A stretch of 64,000 bases of DNA from Chelydra serpentina (lineage: Eukaryota; Chordata; Testudines; Chelydridae). The translations under genes and the position numbers were made by a program. Shown here piece after piece: positions 44,301 through 51,115 of the stretch. The notes beneath the pieces are model-generated. The model worked only from the letters and a program-made list of their open reading frames with translations. It had not been told where the DNA came from and made no database searches. The stretch is from positions 27,484,001 to 27,548,000 of the forward strand of contig JBAIAC010000033.1 in NCBI GenBank assembly GCA_037349315.1. Direction: 5' to 3'. The stretch's first letter is position 1. Each line of letters starts with the position of its first letter.

Positions 44301-46305
44301 TTTCAAATGCTGTCTGGCGAGCAGATGAGCCATTCCAAGGAGCACCATCTCACCAAGGCATTCCTTCCAAAAAGGTCACAGCCGCTCAGACAGCAGGGGA
44401 TGTGAATGCTTAGCAGCCAGCAGTCACCACCGCTGACCTACAGGAAAGCAGGACTGTGTTCCCAGCATGCCCTGAGGGGTCTACACCAAATTAGCTACAT
44501 TTACAAAATTCTACTCACCCGCTGACTCAGGGAGTGTCATTTTTTCCCCATCTAGCAGAAGGCAGGACAAGTAGGTTTTACACCTGGGCTGCTAAATGTC
44601 CGTGGCTCCTCAGCAAAGCTAATTTTCAGGGTTGAGGCTCAGCTCCTGCACAGGGAGCCAGCGGAGTGGACACCTGCCAGGAGTCCCACAGAAGTCAGTG
44701 GGAATGCACGCAAGTGTAAAGGCCTGCACTGTGGAGCGGGACCTGAGCGGGCAAAATCGAAGTGCAGAATGCTGAGCGGCCTCCCAGAAATGCTGCACAG
44801 AGCCGCCAAACCCTGCGCTGCATCTCCTCTCAAAAACCTCATCAGCGGCACTCGCCTGAAACGAGGCTCTTCGAAATCCCAATTACGCATAATCCATGGG
44901 CAGCTAAAGTGAACATACCCCATGGCGGGTGTTTGAACAGGCTTACTCTGGGGAAGGACAAGCCAAGCGTGATCACAGGCGAACAGCAGCTACGGGCCCT
45001 ACAGGCAGTGTTGTCTGCAGCCAGGGATGTCAGCTGTAGAACATGGCCAATATCAACTGTTATTTGGAAGGGAAAGGATACACCTGGGTGAGATTTTCCC
45101 CCCTCCTTATGATGACATTCACTTCACAGTGCTCACTGCTCAGGAAGGCAGGCAGATGCTCCGTGCTGTCAAACTCCAGGAGCTAGTAACATCCTTGGTG
45201 AAAACACAATATCACTGCAGTATTTTCTAGTCACAGCCCAAAACACTACCCCTTTCAACAGGGCTTCTGTTGTACCTTGACCCATTGCAACAGGATGCAA
45301 CTTCCACCCATCTTCTCTGTCATCCCTCATGAAAAATCATAGAGTATTCCACAGTGCTGGCCCCAAACCACTGCTGTAACACGAGGGCACGCTCCTGCTC
45401 TATGCACTGTTACTCCACAATGCTGTGGTATGGTGTGACAAGGGACCACAGAGGTGAGCACTGGCTTTAATAGTCTACAGTTCAGTGTTTCTCCAGCTTT
45501 TCACCTCAGCGACCCATTTTCAAAGTCAACAAATGTTCACAACCCCATTACAGTTACTAGAGAGTCAAGACATCATGCAGCAGTGATAACAGTGAGCTGC
45601 CTATATAATCTATGGGTGAGGGTATGGTTAAGAGGTTGACAGAAAGTACTTGACCTGTCTATAGTATTGGTCTTCTCTGCTGTAAAGAAGATTATTACGG
45701 ACTGAAATACTGTGGGCCACGTCTGTAGGAGATTTTTTTTCATAAGGGATTGAAGAGAGGTAAAGCACTCAGACACCACAGTGACAAGTGTGTTGCGAAT
45801 TCCTAGACAGAGAGACAGCTGCTCAATCATGAAGCAAATCCAGCAGTAGTTATTTCTTGGCTAGCAGAACTGCTACATCAATCAGCCATCTCTCACTACT
45901 GAATCTGTCTTTGATGTAGTGAGGGTAGAGGAAGGGAAGGGGAGAGTATGTAACATGTAGGCTGCGCACAGTCTTGCTATGGCATCAATAACAAGATTTG
46001 GTTTTCTCTCCCTTTCCAGGTACTGGCTAACAAACAAAGTGCACATAAAACGACCCACCACTGGCCTGCTCATGTACACCCTGGCCACCCGCTTCTGCAA
46101 CCGGATCTATCTCTATGGCTTCTGGCCTTTTCCCCGGGATCAGAACCAGAACCCCGTCAAATACCACTACTATGACAGCCTGAAGTACGGCTACACCTCC
46201 CAGGCCAGCCCTCACACCATGCCCTTGGAGTTCAATGCCCTAAAGACGCTGCACCAGCAAGGAGCCTTGAAACTGACTGTCGGCGAGTGCGATGGGGCCA
46301 CGTAA
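5231..46305 (+). CDS. ST8SIA2: Alpha-2,8-sialyltransferase 2 (polysialyltransferase STX), six exons
   Basis: Type II Golgi membrane enzyme that transfers sialic acid from CMP-Neu5Ac to build alpha-2,8-linked polysialic acid, classically on NCAM. Joining exons 5231-5331, 23655-23717, 25869-25994, 26783-27040, 32545-32838 and 46020-46305 gives 1128 nt, 375 residues plus stop, matching the family length. Visible parts are a short cytosolic tail, a membrane anchor at about residues 9-23, a stem, and a basic region around residues 85-105. Sialylmotif L starts at Cys157 ([16 protein letters not shown]), motif S covers the [16 protein letters not shown] region ending at Cys307, motif III is YHYYD, and motif VS includes His346. 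Cysteines 157, 171, 307 and 371 are in the places of the family's two disulfides. Six N-glycosylation sequons occur, at residues 61, 73, 89, 134, 219 and 234. All introns are GT-AG and interrupt codons after the second base. The call is very secure; closely related ST8SIA4 is excluded by the N-terminal and stem sequence. Confidence 0.97.
5455..6165. repeat. GC-rich minisatellite next to exon 1
   Basis: About twenty imperfect tandem copies of a roughly 32-37-bp unit with core 'ggtgccggggtgggtgccgg' and spacer 'gggaggagagg'. It begins about 120 bp after the exon 1 donor and is purine-rich on the + strand. Long open frames on both strands across it are a by-product of the repeat. Confidence 0.9.
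7082..7265. repeat. Direct repeat, copy 2 (in intron 1)
   Basis: Matches 3407-3553, including the shared blocks 'agagacagggatactgac', 'ctagtctggt', 'atttaaaaggtggc' and 'catcagtcagacagctctaat'. An additional segment with 'ctatgaaataataaagctg' sits in the middle of this copy only. The copies are 3.7 kb apart in the same orientation. Confidence 0.7.
7842..9335 (-). pseudogene. 5'-truncated LINE reverse transcriptase, C-terminal part
   Basis: On the - strand, 9335 to 9045 encodes a decayed reverse-transcriptase segment with a catalytic-type LFADDAA box at about 9216-9199. It continues after an inserted hAT element (8685-9044) as a long open frame with QFTYLGSTI and [15 protein letters not shown], then a C-terminal zinc-finger-like C-x2-C..H-x4-C ending at the stop near 7906. 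This is the C-terminal half of a non-LTR retrotransposon ORF2 of the kind often annotated as 'craniofacial development protein 2-like'. I cannot settle the clade. The upstream part has several stops and the 5' half is missing, so it is dead. The 3' end may be marked by the (CAA)-like tail at 7842-7860. Confidence 0.8.
8685..9044. mobile_element. hAT-type element, family B, inserted in the LINE
   Basis: Ends are CACAGGCGCCGACTTC and gaagtcggcgcctatg (inverted). It is flanked by a perfect 8-bp duplication, cacatagt, at 8677-8684 and 9045-9052. The duplicated bases are part of the LINE coding sequence on both sides (a 'DYV' codon run), so the LINE was there first. The interior is CpG-rich with several 'gcggggccccgc' repeats. 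Related copies lie at 47536-47955 and 52049-52312. Confidence 0.8.
9340..9461. mobile_element. hAT-type MITE, family A (122 bp)
   Basis: Same ends (TAGGGTGACCAGATGTCC..) and length as the 1909-2030 copy. Flanked by a perfect 8-bp duplication, cttgttgg, at 9332-9339 and 9462-9469. It lies just beyond the truncated 5' edge of the LINE. Confidence 0.85.
9525..9662 (+). repeat. LINE/SINE 3'-tail-like repeat
   Basis: The pattern 'gtacagtgccttgtgcaaa..ggtcctgatcc..ctaccacaatacaaataa' ends in an (ataat)n tail. It matches 39880-40022. This looks like a dispersed 3'-tail family (L2/CR1 or MIR type); the exact class is uncertain. Confidence 0.55.
9813..10267. mobile_element. Terminal-inverted-repeat element (gtctacact type) interrupted by a hAT MITE
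   Basis: The left end 'ggatatgactacatttcaat' and right end 'agtgtagacatacc' are inverted copies. Inner halves (attaaacacccacagctggcc near 9830; its complement near 10230) also pair, so the element is a long palindrome. A separate hAT insertion splits it at 9915-10134. No target duplication is resolved for the outer element. Confidence 0.6.
9915..10134. mobile_element. hAT-type MITE, family C, nested
   Basis: Begins ccggggttcttgactgggag and ends gtttgagaaccactg. Flanking 8-mers gtgtagac and gtgtaaac match at 7 of 8 positions. It is the same family as 56459-56856 and is inserted in the palindromic element 9813-10267. Confidence 0.75.
12158..12262 (+). repeat. Unclassified short interspersed repeat (aagcttatgct family)
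   Basis: Contains 'aaagcttatgctgaaataaa', 'gttagtctctaaggtgccac' and 'acacagactaacacggctac'. The same three blocks occur in reverse orientation at 41323-41463 and in forward orientation at 43590-43735. I do not know its class. Confidence 0.6.
12651..13347. mobile_element. hAT-type element, family F, with internal tandem expansion
   Basis: Ends are CAGGGCCGGCCCTAGC and gcctggagccggccctg. Flanking 8-mers gctgtgtg (12643-12650) and gctgtctg (13348-13355) agree at 7 of 8 positions. The centre (about 12830-13215) has expanded into a GC-rich tandem array. There is no transposase gene; open frames across it come from the repeat. Confidence 0.75.
12830..13215. repeat. GC-rich minisatellite inside a hAT element
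   Basis: Tandem units with core 'gggagcggagcacgcc' and 'gccgccccgctgccccggcc'. The basic unit is about 37 bp, alternating further along with a longer form of about 57 bp that carries an extra 'ggagtacgccggcgg' piece. Confidence 0.85.
13540..14066. mobile_element. hAT-type element, family G (527 bp)
   Basis: Begins CAGAGCCGCCCAGAGGATTC and ends cttctgggcagccctg (inverted). It is flanked by a perfect 8-bp duplication, tgcggttg, at 13532-13539 and 14067-14074. It contains another complete element at 13688-13885. No coding capacity is seen. Confidence 0.85.
13688..13885. mobile_element. hAT-type element, family F, nested (198 bp)
   Basis: Begins CAGGGCCGGCTCCAGGCACC and ends gagtcggccctg. It is flanked by a perfect 8-bp duplication, aatacgga, at 13680-13687 and 13886-13893. 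It is inserted in the family G element, so it is younger than its host. Confidence 0.85.
14881..15004. mobile_element. hAT-type MITE, family A (124 bp)
   Basis: TAGGGTGACC.. to ..ggtcaccctA with a perfect 8-bp duplication, ccaataaa, at 14873-14880 and 15005-15012. Confidence 0.85.
17041..17450 (+). repeat. Direct repeat with TG-rich tail, copy 1 (intron 1)
   Basis: Starts in 'cagtgaaaagttatcaaag' and shares 'agagccctgctgttc', 'acaggtggatctgatttgt' and 'tgtatgcatgtg' with 25307-25715, in the same order and orientation. The second half is TG/TCTG-rich low-complexity DNA, which runs on to about 17515. The two copies lie either side of ST8SIA2 exon 2. Confidence 0.85.
17768..17890 (+). repeat. 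MIR-like SINE
   Basis: 'gaaactgaggcacagagct' followed by 'acttgcccaaggtcactcag' and 'ggcagaac' is the MIR core and adjacent region. It is well preserved compared with the 262-430 copy. Confidence 0.75.
18493..18552. other. Short inverted repeat in intron 1
   Basis: 'cccggtgttag' at about 18497 is repeated as 'ctaacaccggg' at about 18537, giving an 11-bp perfect stem with a loop of about 30 bases. No known RNA family is recognised. Confidence 0.5.
20817..21150. mobile_element. hAT-type foldback element, family D (334 bp)
   Basis: Ends are CAGTGGTTCTCAAAGCCAGT and its inverse. The whole element is an imperfect palindrome with arms of about 150 bp. Flanking 8-mers atctagat and atctagta agree at 6 of 8. 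The core is shared with the family E elements at 51839 and 58394, which have different ends. Near-identical open frames on both strands result from the palindrome. Confidence 0.8.
23243..23448. mobile_element. hAT-type MITE, family H (206 bp)
   Basis: Ends are CAATGTTCCCTCTAA and ttagagggaacagtg. The flanking 8-mers gtcgctcc (23235-23242) and gtcactcc (23449-23456) match at 7 of 8. The interior has repeated 'cttctgtgcaaa' and 'tgtgcgcaaaaaat' motifs. It lies about 200 bp upstream of exon 2. Confidence 0.75.
23655..23717 (+). CDS. ST8SIA2: ST8SIA2 coding exon 2
   Basis: Acceptor cttgcag|gaattc. The 63-nt exon encodes stem residues 34-55 ([10 protein letters not shown]..). It ends AG|gtttgt, a weak donor that lacks the usual purine at +3 and AGT at +4 to +6. 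Its length is a multiple of three and both flanking introns share the same phase, so skipping it would remove 21 residues without a frameshift. Confidence 0.92.
23718..25868 (+). other. ST8SIA2: ST8SIA2 intron 2
   Basis: Donor gtttgt, acceptor tctctag. Contains the second copy of the TG-tailed direct repeat (25307-25715). From 23730 to 25300 I recognise no element or gene. Confidence 0.8.
25307..25715 (+). repeat. Direct repeat with TG-rich tail, copy 2 (intron 2)
   Basis: Colinear with 17041-17450 for about 400 bp, including 'gttatcaaagagccctgctg' and 'ggtggatctgatttgtcatt'. The copies are separated by about 8.27 kb containing exon 2. Confidence 0.85.
25869..25994 (+). CDS. ST8SIA2: ST8SIA2 coding exon 3
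   Basis: Encodes the stem and the start of the basic region (residues 55-97), with three N-glycosylation sequons (NGS, NES, NQT). Acceptor tctctag|agc, donor AG|gtactg. One residue is missing here relative to the mammalian sequence as I recall it, offsetting the extra residue in exon 1. Confidence 0.95.
25995..26782 (+). other. ST8SIA2: ST8SIA2 intron 3
   Basis: Short intron (788 bp), donor gtactg, acceptor tcccaag. It contains a Cry-type SINE at 26398-26575 and nothing else recognisable. Confidence 0.85.
26398..26575 (+). mobile_element. tRNA-derived SINE (turtle Cry type)
   Basis: Sense-strand copy: 'gggagggatagctcagtgg' with an A-box-like segment, then B-box-like 'gagttcaatct' and the 'gggggccatttaggaatctg' body. 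The tail is more diverged than in the copies at 926 and 56671. Confidence 0.8.
26783..27040 (+). CDS. ST8SIA2: ST8SIA2 coding exon 4
   Basis: Encodes residues 97-183: the basic region ([13 protein letters not shown]), sequon NVS at 134, and the first half of sialylmotif L with Cys157 and Cys171. Acceptor tcccaag|gaaac, donor AG|gtagtg. Confidence 0.97.
27420..28030. repeat. CA-rich low-complexity region
   Basis: A diffuse, imperfect 'cacacac/ccacac' composition over about 600 bp, without a clean period. The threonine/histidine/proline-rich open frames across it are artefacts of composition. Confidence 0.8.
28323..28436. mobile_element. hAT-type MITE, family A (114 bp)
   Basis: Reverse-orientation copy: tagggtgaccagacagc.. 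to ..ggtcaccctA. Flanking 8-mers ctctctcc (28315-28322) and ctctctct (28437-28444) match at 7 of 8. Confidence 0.8.
28570..28828. mobile_element. Terminal-inverted-repeat element (gtctacact type)
   Basis: Left end 'aggcaaggtctacactag' and right end 'ctagtgtagactaggct' are inverted. An internal 'tgtagacacagttacata' lies near 28663. There is no coding capacity and no clear target duplication. Related in its ends to 9813-10267 and 58847-59143. Confidence 0.6.
28926..29780 (-). repeat. MIR-like SINE split by a CR1 fragment
   Basis: 28926-29030 ('gtgtgaacccttgagtaagt') and 29643-29780 ('ctgtccatgcctcagtttct', 'gctgtaaaatggggctaatg') are consecutive parts of one MIR read in reverse. They are separated by 29031-29642. 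A 7-bp tcactta occurs on each side of the insertion, as expected for a target duplication. Confidence 0.65.
29031..29642 (-). mobile_element. CR1-type LINE fragment
   Basis: 29031-29200 resembles a LINE 3' end ('aaggtcagaagggaccattg', 'atcatctagtctgacctcct'). The - strand at 29639-29210 encodes a piece resembling the linker between endonuclease and reverse transcriptase in CR1-like ORF2 ([29 protein letters not shown]). The catalytic core is absent, so the fragment has an internal deletion or is composite. Confidence 0.65.
30536..31067. mobile_element. hAT-type element, family F
   Basis: Begins CAGGGCCAGCTCCAGGCACC and ends aaaaagctagagctggccctg. The inner 'gtgcctggggcggcac' and 'cttggggcggcc' blocks match the other family F elements. 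Flanks ccccctgg and cccctggt are similar but do not give a clean 8-bp duplication. The GC-rich middle contains no gene. Confidence 0.65.
31440..31735. repeat. CA-rich low-complexity region
   Basis: Dense 'acacaca', 'tgcaca' and 'gcatgcatgcat' motifs without a strict unit. Open frames on either strand are compositional. Confidence 0.8.
32040..32255 (+). repeat. MIR-like SINE
   Basis: 'gatttgcccagggtcacccg' and 'ggaagtcagtggcagagcca' correspond to the MIR core and 3' region. It lies about 300 bp before exon 5. Confidence 0.65.
32545..32838 (+). CDS. ST8SIA2: ST8SIA2 coding exon 5
   Basis: Encodes residues 184-280, completing sialylmotif L ([14 protein letters not shown]..) and carrying sequons NET (219) and NGS (234) and the start of the basic polysialyltransferase domain ([20 protein letters not shown]). 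Acceptor gttgcag|gtg, donor GG|gtgaga. Residue 194 is Trp (codon tgg) where I recall Arg in mammals. Confidence 0.96.
34385..34425. repeat. (GGAT)n / (GGAAT)n microsatellite
   Basis: 'ggatggatggatggatgaat' runs into 'ggaatggaatggaata', so two related simple repeats abut. Confidence 0.9.
36101..36680. repeat. 48-bp minisatellite in intron 5
   Basis: About twelve tandem copies of a 48-bp unit containing 'aaggccatggcactggtgc'. The first four units share a 'ttcccagtgcgaggacaggtgacc' type of variable half; the later ones carry a 'gcccggtgctaggatgggtgccc' type half. Because 48 is a multiple of three, open frames persist on both strands (16-residue periodic peptides). There is no start context, splice signal or conservation to support a protein. 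Confidence 0.92.
37360..39363 (+). pseudogene. Decayed hAT transposase (ZMYM1/DUF4371-like) and 3' end of its element
   Basis: Three broken frames keep the domain order of a hAT transposase of the type found in ZMYM1-like genes. 37378-37850 is the DUF4371-like region ([40 protein letters not shown]). 37851-38003 is a stop-containing stretch that still reads [13 protein letters not shown]. 38004-38597 is the middle of the RNase-H-like fold ([18 protein letters not shown]). 38625-38957 ends in the dimerisation motif ([20 protein letters not shown]), and a last frame runs to about 39077. A non-coding 3' tail continues to ..gggccagcctg at 39363, which resembles the ends of the family F elements. 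The N-terminal zinc-finger part and the 5' end are missing. Stops and frameshifts mean it is inactive. Confidence 0.85.
39880..40022 (+). repeat. LINE/SINE 3'-tail-like repeat
   Basis: 'tctctggggcagggacccgt', 'gcctttgtacagacgtagca' and 'acagcagcacaaataataat' match the 9525-9662 copy, including the (ataat)n tail. Confidence 0.55.
41323..41463 (-). repeat. Unclassified short interspersed repeat (aagcttatgct family)
   Basis: Reverse-orientation copy with 'gtagccgtgttagtctgtgt', 'acttgtggcaccttag' and 'agcataagctttcgtggac'. Longest of the three copies in the window. Confidence 0.6.
43590..43735 (+). repeat. Unclassified short interspersed repeat (aagcttatgct family)
   Basis: Forward copy with 'cacccacgaaagcttatgct', 'gttagtctataaggtgccac' and 'agactgacaaggctacc'. 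It differs from the 12158 and 41323 copies enough to be a separate subfamily. Confidence 0.6.
46020..46305 (+). CDS. ST8SIA2: ST8SIA2 coding exon 6 (last)
   Basis: Encodes residues 281-375: the end of the polysialyltransferase domain ([14 protein letters not shown]), sialylmotif S with Cys307, motif III (KYHYYDSL), motif VS with His346 (HTMPLEF) and the terminal CDGAT with Cys371. Acceptor cctttccag|gtac; stop TAA at 46303-46305. Confidence 0.97.
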
Positions 46306-47535
46306 GATAGGCGTCTGTGGCTCACATTCCTGCAGGCTACACACCACGGGAGAACAGGGGAGCAGGAGAAGAGGCTGAGCAGTGGCTAGTGGGGTTGGTT
46401 TTCTTTGTTAACGTGCAGAACAGTGACAAAAATATATATACGTGGTGCCTATATATATTGACCTGAGTATTATAACTGTTTGGTGTTCACCAAGGGAAGG
46501 ACAGAGGAGTTGCAGGAGAGTCTGAAGCTGCTGCCCATGCTCGAGGCTTTGCCTTGGGCTGGCTAGGCTCAGAAAGAAGTTAGTTCTACAACGTCAAAAA
46601 TGCTTGAAGGTCACCTTGATTTTTCAGAGTACTTTAGGGTGACGGGTAAATGTTAGGCCATGTGTGTGACTGGTCCAAGGTGGGTAGTTAGGGTCTGTTG
46701 GTCAAGAACCCAAGTGCTGGCATTTCCCAGGATATAGTGTTCTTGACTTAGTGCTAACAATGGGGTTGTGGGGGGAGCGGGGAGGGAGCCTTTGTTTGTG
46801 GCTAAACAGCTGAGAGGTTGCCTGAGTGACTGGACAGGAACTGAGAAATGCAGCAGGACCCACCTGAGCACCGTGGTCAGCGGAGCTACCTTCCTGTCTC
46901 CTGGTGAATGGCACACGACATCGTCCAGATGCTCACCAGTTCAGATCTATCCCACGTGGTTTGGTGAGAAGGGTGCCACAGTCAGAGCAGCCTGTTTAAA
47001 AGGCCACTGGAGTCTGGACAGAGCCCTTGAGATGCAGCATGAGACTCTCAAGTCACTCCTAGTGACTGTGACTGCAGGAGACGCCGGAGGGGGCTCTCAA
47101 AGGCAGGCTGATTTGAACGAGGTTTGCTGTCAAAGGAGACCCAGGACCTTCCGGGAGCAGGAGACAACACAGGGGCTAGTGAAGATCAGACTGGGCTGAC
47201 GGTCTCCGAAGGACGCCGTGTTTCTGTTTTTTAATTCCTCTCCTAGAGAACTAATAGAAAAAGCAAAAACACTGGAACGTAGCAGGTGGACTGCTGCAAA
47301 CCAGTGCAGTCAGTGCTAAGTCTTACCCTGTGCCGGAGTCAAAGGCACTCAGCATCTGCCAGAGCTCATGAAAACCATAAGCACATTGTAACTCCTGGTT
47401 CCCGATCACTACCTGTTAAACAGCCCTTTCTCCTCCCTACTCCAAAATCAGTAACGGGCCAAAGTCTCAGCTAAGCAGAAAACTCAAAAGTGAGGGTTTA
47501 AAAGGATCCTGTCAAGATTAAATCATACAGGTGAC

Positions 47536-47955
47536 CATAAGCGCTGACTTCCCCTGTTTCCCCTGGGTGCTCGACTCCCCGATCTGCCCCCGGCCCCGCT
47601 CCCACCCCGCCCCATTTTAACCCCTTCCCCAAAATCCCCGCCCCCTCCCTGCCAATATTCCAACTCCTTCCCCAAATCCCCGCCCTGGCCCCACCTCTTT
47701 CCTGAGTGTGCCACGTTCCCGCTCCTCCCCCCCATCCCGGAGCATGCTAACACCGCCAAACAGCTGTTTGGCGGCGGCCGGGTGGGAAGTGCTGGAAGGT
47801 AGGCAGAGAAGTGCGGACACGGCGCGCTCAGGGCAGTGGAGAAGGAGGTGGGACGGGGGGTGAGGAGAGCATGGCTGCCAGTGGGTGCAGAGCACCCACT
47901 AATTTTTCCCCGGGGGTGCTCTGACCCTGGAGCACCCACGGAGTCGGTGCCTATG
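47536..47955. mobile_element. hAT-type element, family B
   Basis: Begins cataagcgctgacttcccct and ends gagtcggtgcctatg. It is flanked by a perfect 8-bp duplication, caggtgac, at 47528-47535 and 47956-47963. The right-hand 'gtgggtgctc..gagcacccac' inverted block is shared with the 8685 and 52049 copies. Confidence 0.8.
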
Positions 47956-48115
47956 CAGGTGACATTCACGCCTGAGCAGAGAACCACCATGAGGCCTGTG
48001 CACTACTTAAGACCCAGCTAATCTTTATTTTGAAGACTCAGGTAGGACTTAAGTGGTACTATATATAGATACCAAGCTGGCCCTCCGCACACGGGTGAAT
48101 TTCACCCATAGTTTA

Positions 48116-48121
48116 AATAAA
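48116..48121 (+). terminator. ST8SIA2: Candidate ST8SIA2 polyadenylation signal
   Basis: An AATAAA hexamer in 'gtttaaataaatcagtcc', the first one in non-repeat sequence after the stop codon that I noticed. Others lie further on, so the true site could be later. Confidence 0.3.
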
Positions 48122-50619
48122 TCAGTCCCTTCCCTGCATTACTATTACTACTTACAGTAAAAAGAGTGAAGTCGTTCTTAAAAAAACAAATTTGCTTTCC
48201 GCTTTGTTTGTGTGTTTGTTTGTCAGCGAGACTAGATTGAGCTGGTTAGTCAATTTCACTTCCTCTTTCTATTCCAATTTCCTTTCCTAACTCTCATTTG
48301 TCAGCAGAAAGCAGTTGGGTTTGGGTTACAAATTGTGCAGAAGGTTTAATTTAAACTACAACAGCAACAAATGGCATTACAGAATTTTGTCTTTAATTGT
48401 GAAAGAGTTCCTGTTCGTATTAGTTTTTTGTTATCTACATGCCGACATTGTGGGGTTAAACTACTTGACATTGTCCCTTTGAAATCTGAGTGCCAGCCTC
48501 CATAACTTTTAAAAGGTAAAACTATATGTCATCTTTATTAACAAAAACTTGCCATGCCTGTAAGACCATCTAGTCTAGAAATTAGTGTTTGACCTGATTC
48601 CCATTAAGGTGCAGGTAACCATTATGGATTAACTGGCCTGTAGGAGAAGTTTCTTCCTAACCCAAGGAAATTATATCCCTTATTTTATTTTTTAGCCCAG
48701 ATTTTTAAATTCATCTTGATTTTCTGAGTATACATCCTACCTTGTAGCTTAATATAATGACTTGTATTTTTTGAGAGATGGGAAGAGATTAAAAAGAAAG
48801 AAGCATTAAAAACCAAATCTGTTTTATGATCACAAGGGGCTTTACTCAGCTGAGTAATGAATAGTCATTCCAGACAGACCATCTCCTCTGGCATTCGTGC
48901 CCAGCTAGGAGGTGGTGGTGGCTAAACGTGAAGCCACTGAATTCTTAAGCTCAGTTCCTCACCTTTAGGGAGTGGCCTGAGACCAGGTCGCGATTGCTGT
49001 TACCATAACTTTTGTCAAAAATAAAATAAATGGTGTGATGTTTGTTTTTAAACCGATTAGAAAATAAAAAACGACAGTGCCATAGCTGGCACCCTGACCT
49101 GTACCATGTCTGTGGCAGTAGCACATCCTGGTTTCCTTGCGGTGGAGATGGGGGTCACGGAAGGGAAAGTGATTGCTTGCCTTGCTAAAAGGGAGGTGTG
49201 GCTATTACTTAGAGGTCTTCCTGCGAAATATTTTAAAACACCTGAAAAGCCTCATGAGGTCTGGCCAAGGGCATTACGTAACAGGGGGCTTTTAAAAAAA
49301 AAAAAAGCATTTTTGTTTTCCTGGTTCACATGTAACAGCTCCTGGGCTTGCTGTTTGATTGAATCAAAACACATGCCAGCTGTACACAAAGCAACTCAGC
49401 AGGCAGAGTATCCCGGTGACCCTGCTGCTCCTGGAATGGACCCCAGGCATTCACTCTTGAAACAAAATGCATTAAACCAGGGGTTAAATTCTTCTCCTAT
49501 TTACTCAATGGCAAATCTCCCCATTCTCTTCAGTGGGATCAGGTTTGGCGGTTTAAAAAAATGACTCTACTTTATGCAATAATCACCTGCAAAAATCCTA
49601 TTTAGATCTGCCAGTTAAGTTATTTGTGTGCACAAAAGCATCTGGACAGACTCCCATTGGCTTTACTAGGTTTGGCCCTAAAGCCCCATCCTGTGAAACG
49701 TTACTCAGTATGTTGCCCCCTCGAGGCAGCTCTCACCTGACATCTGAACAGCTGCCAGGCCAGCTCCAATGGACAGCGGTGTTGAAAAACTCACTGAAAA
49801 CATCTATAACCATCCCTGCTTTACCTAAATGGCTGGGCCAATTGGCACAATACACCCCAGCACTAACCCAGCATCTGAGCCTAGACAAGCCAATACAGCA
49901 GGTTAGTTTTTTGTTAGTGGATACGGGAGCGGCTGAATTTCACATTTGCCTTCCCCTCTGCAATGGCTGCTATTAGACGGAGGCCGTTTGGATTTCTCAG
50001 TCAAATGGAGGGGGGGGGGCTGTGGGTCTTAATAAATTCTTGCCGCTGCTGCTTGGAACTGTGCAGTAAGCCATCACAGCAGATGTCACTGGGACCAACC
50101 TGCTCCAGGAGGCTGCTGCTTGATAAATTTCTTCATGCCTAATTAAGGCTCCTCTTCCAAAGAGAATAAAACAAAAAGTTTATTGATGCTGCTCAGATGG
50201 GAATCCAGGCACGTGTGTTGCACTCTGAATGTCCTTAATAACCTCCCAACTGACAGCAGCAGCTCCCCACAGAGGCTGGCACGCGCTCTCATTCTATTCC
50301 TGGCTGTCTTTTCCCTTTTTCTCTCTTCCTCTCCATCGCTGTCTGGTTCCATAGGTGGGTCTGGCCCACTTTTATCTCCCCCCCGCTTCCCTTAAAAAGG
50401 ACATTCCAAACCTCACTGCAACTTATACCAGCATTTCCTATAGTAACCTGGAGTGGGCTTCTTAATATTGCTAGTGTAAAACTGAACATGCTGTCTACGG
50501 ACCAACATAAAAAATCCAGAACAGCTGTTAAAACGGAACGGAAACGGCAGATGCAGAGTGGATGGTTTGTTACCTCCTCTCTATGCTAGGAAGTGGAACT
50601 GGTGGCTCGCCTTGAACTG

Positions 50620-51115
50620 GTGCTGAAGGCATAAGAACGGCCAGACTGGGTCAGACCAAAGGTCCATCTAGCCCAGTATCCTGTCTTCCGACAGTGGCCA
50701 ATGCCAGGTGCCCCAGAGGGAATGAACAGAACAATTAATCAAGTGATCTATCCCCTGTCGCCCATTCCCAGCTTCTGGCAAACAGAGGCTAGGGACACCA
50801 TCCCCTCCCATCATGGCTAATAGCCATTGATGGACCTATCCTTCATGGATTTTTTTTGAACCCTGTTATAGTCTTGGCCTCCACACCATCCTCTGGCAAG
50901 GAATTCCACAGGTTGGCTGTGCGTTATATGAAAAAAATACTTCCTTTTGTTTGTTTCAAACCTGCCGCGTATTAATTTCATTTGGTGGCCCCTAGTTCTT
51001 GTGTTATGAGAAGGAGTAAATAACACTTCCCTATTTACTTTCTCCACACAAGTCATGACTTTATAGACCTCTATCACAGCATATAAAAGCAATTTCACCC
51101 ACTGCTCGTGTAGCA
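50620..51115 (-). mobile_element. CR1-type LINE 3' end
   Basis: On the - strand the ORF2 C-terminus is visible: [15 protein letters not shown], then [25 protein letters not shown], followed by a frameshifted remainder and a 3' UTR ending near 'aaggtccatctagcccagta'. This is the end of a CR1-like reverse transcriptase open frame, 5'-truncated as usual. Confidence 0.8.

Larger units (their letters stand above)
32839..46019 (+). other. ST8SIA2: ST8SIA2 intron 5 (13.2 kb)
   Basis: Donor gtgaga, acceptor tttccag. Named contents are a tetranucleotide tract, a 48-bp minisatellite, a decayed hAT transposase and dispersed repeat tails. I recognise nothing at 32840-34380, 34430-36095, 36700-37350, 40030-41320, 41470-43585 and 43740-45480. 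Near 45485 'cagtgtttctccagctttt' resembles one end of a hAT MITE, but no partner end was found. Confidence 0.8.

Noticed and set aside
45485..45560. Complete hAT MITE
   Set aside because: One plausible end (cagtgtttctccagctttt) is present, but no inverted partner or 8-bp duplication was found.
49106..49564. 152-codon + strand frame downstream of ST8SIA2
   Set aside because: No domain, A-tract-encoded lysine run, no start or splice evidence; probably 3' UTR or intergenic.
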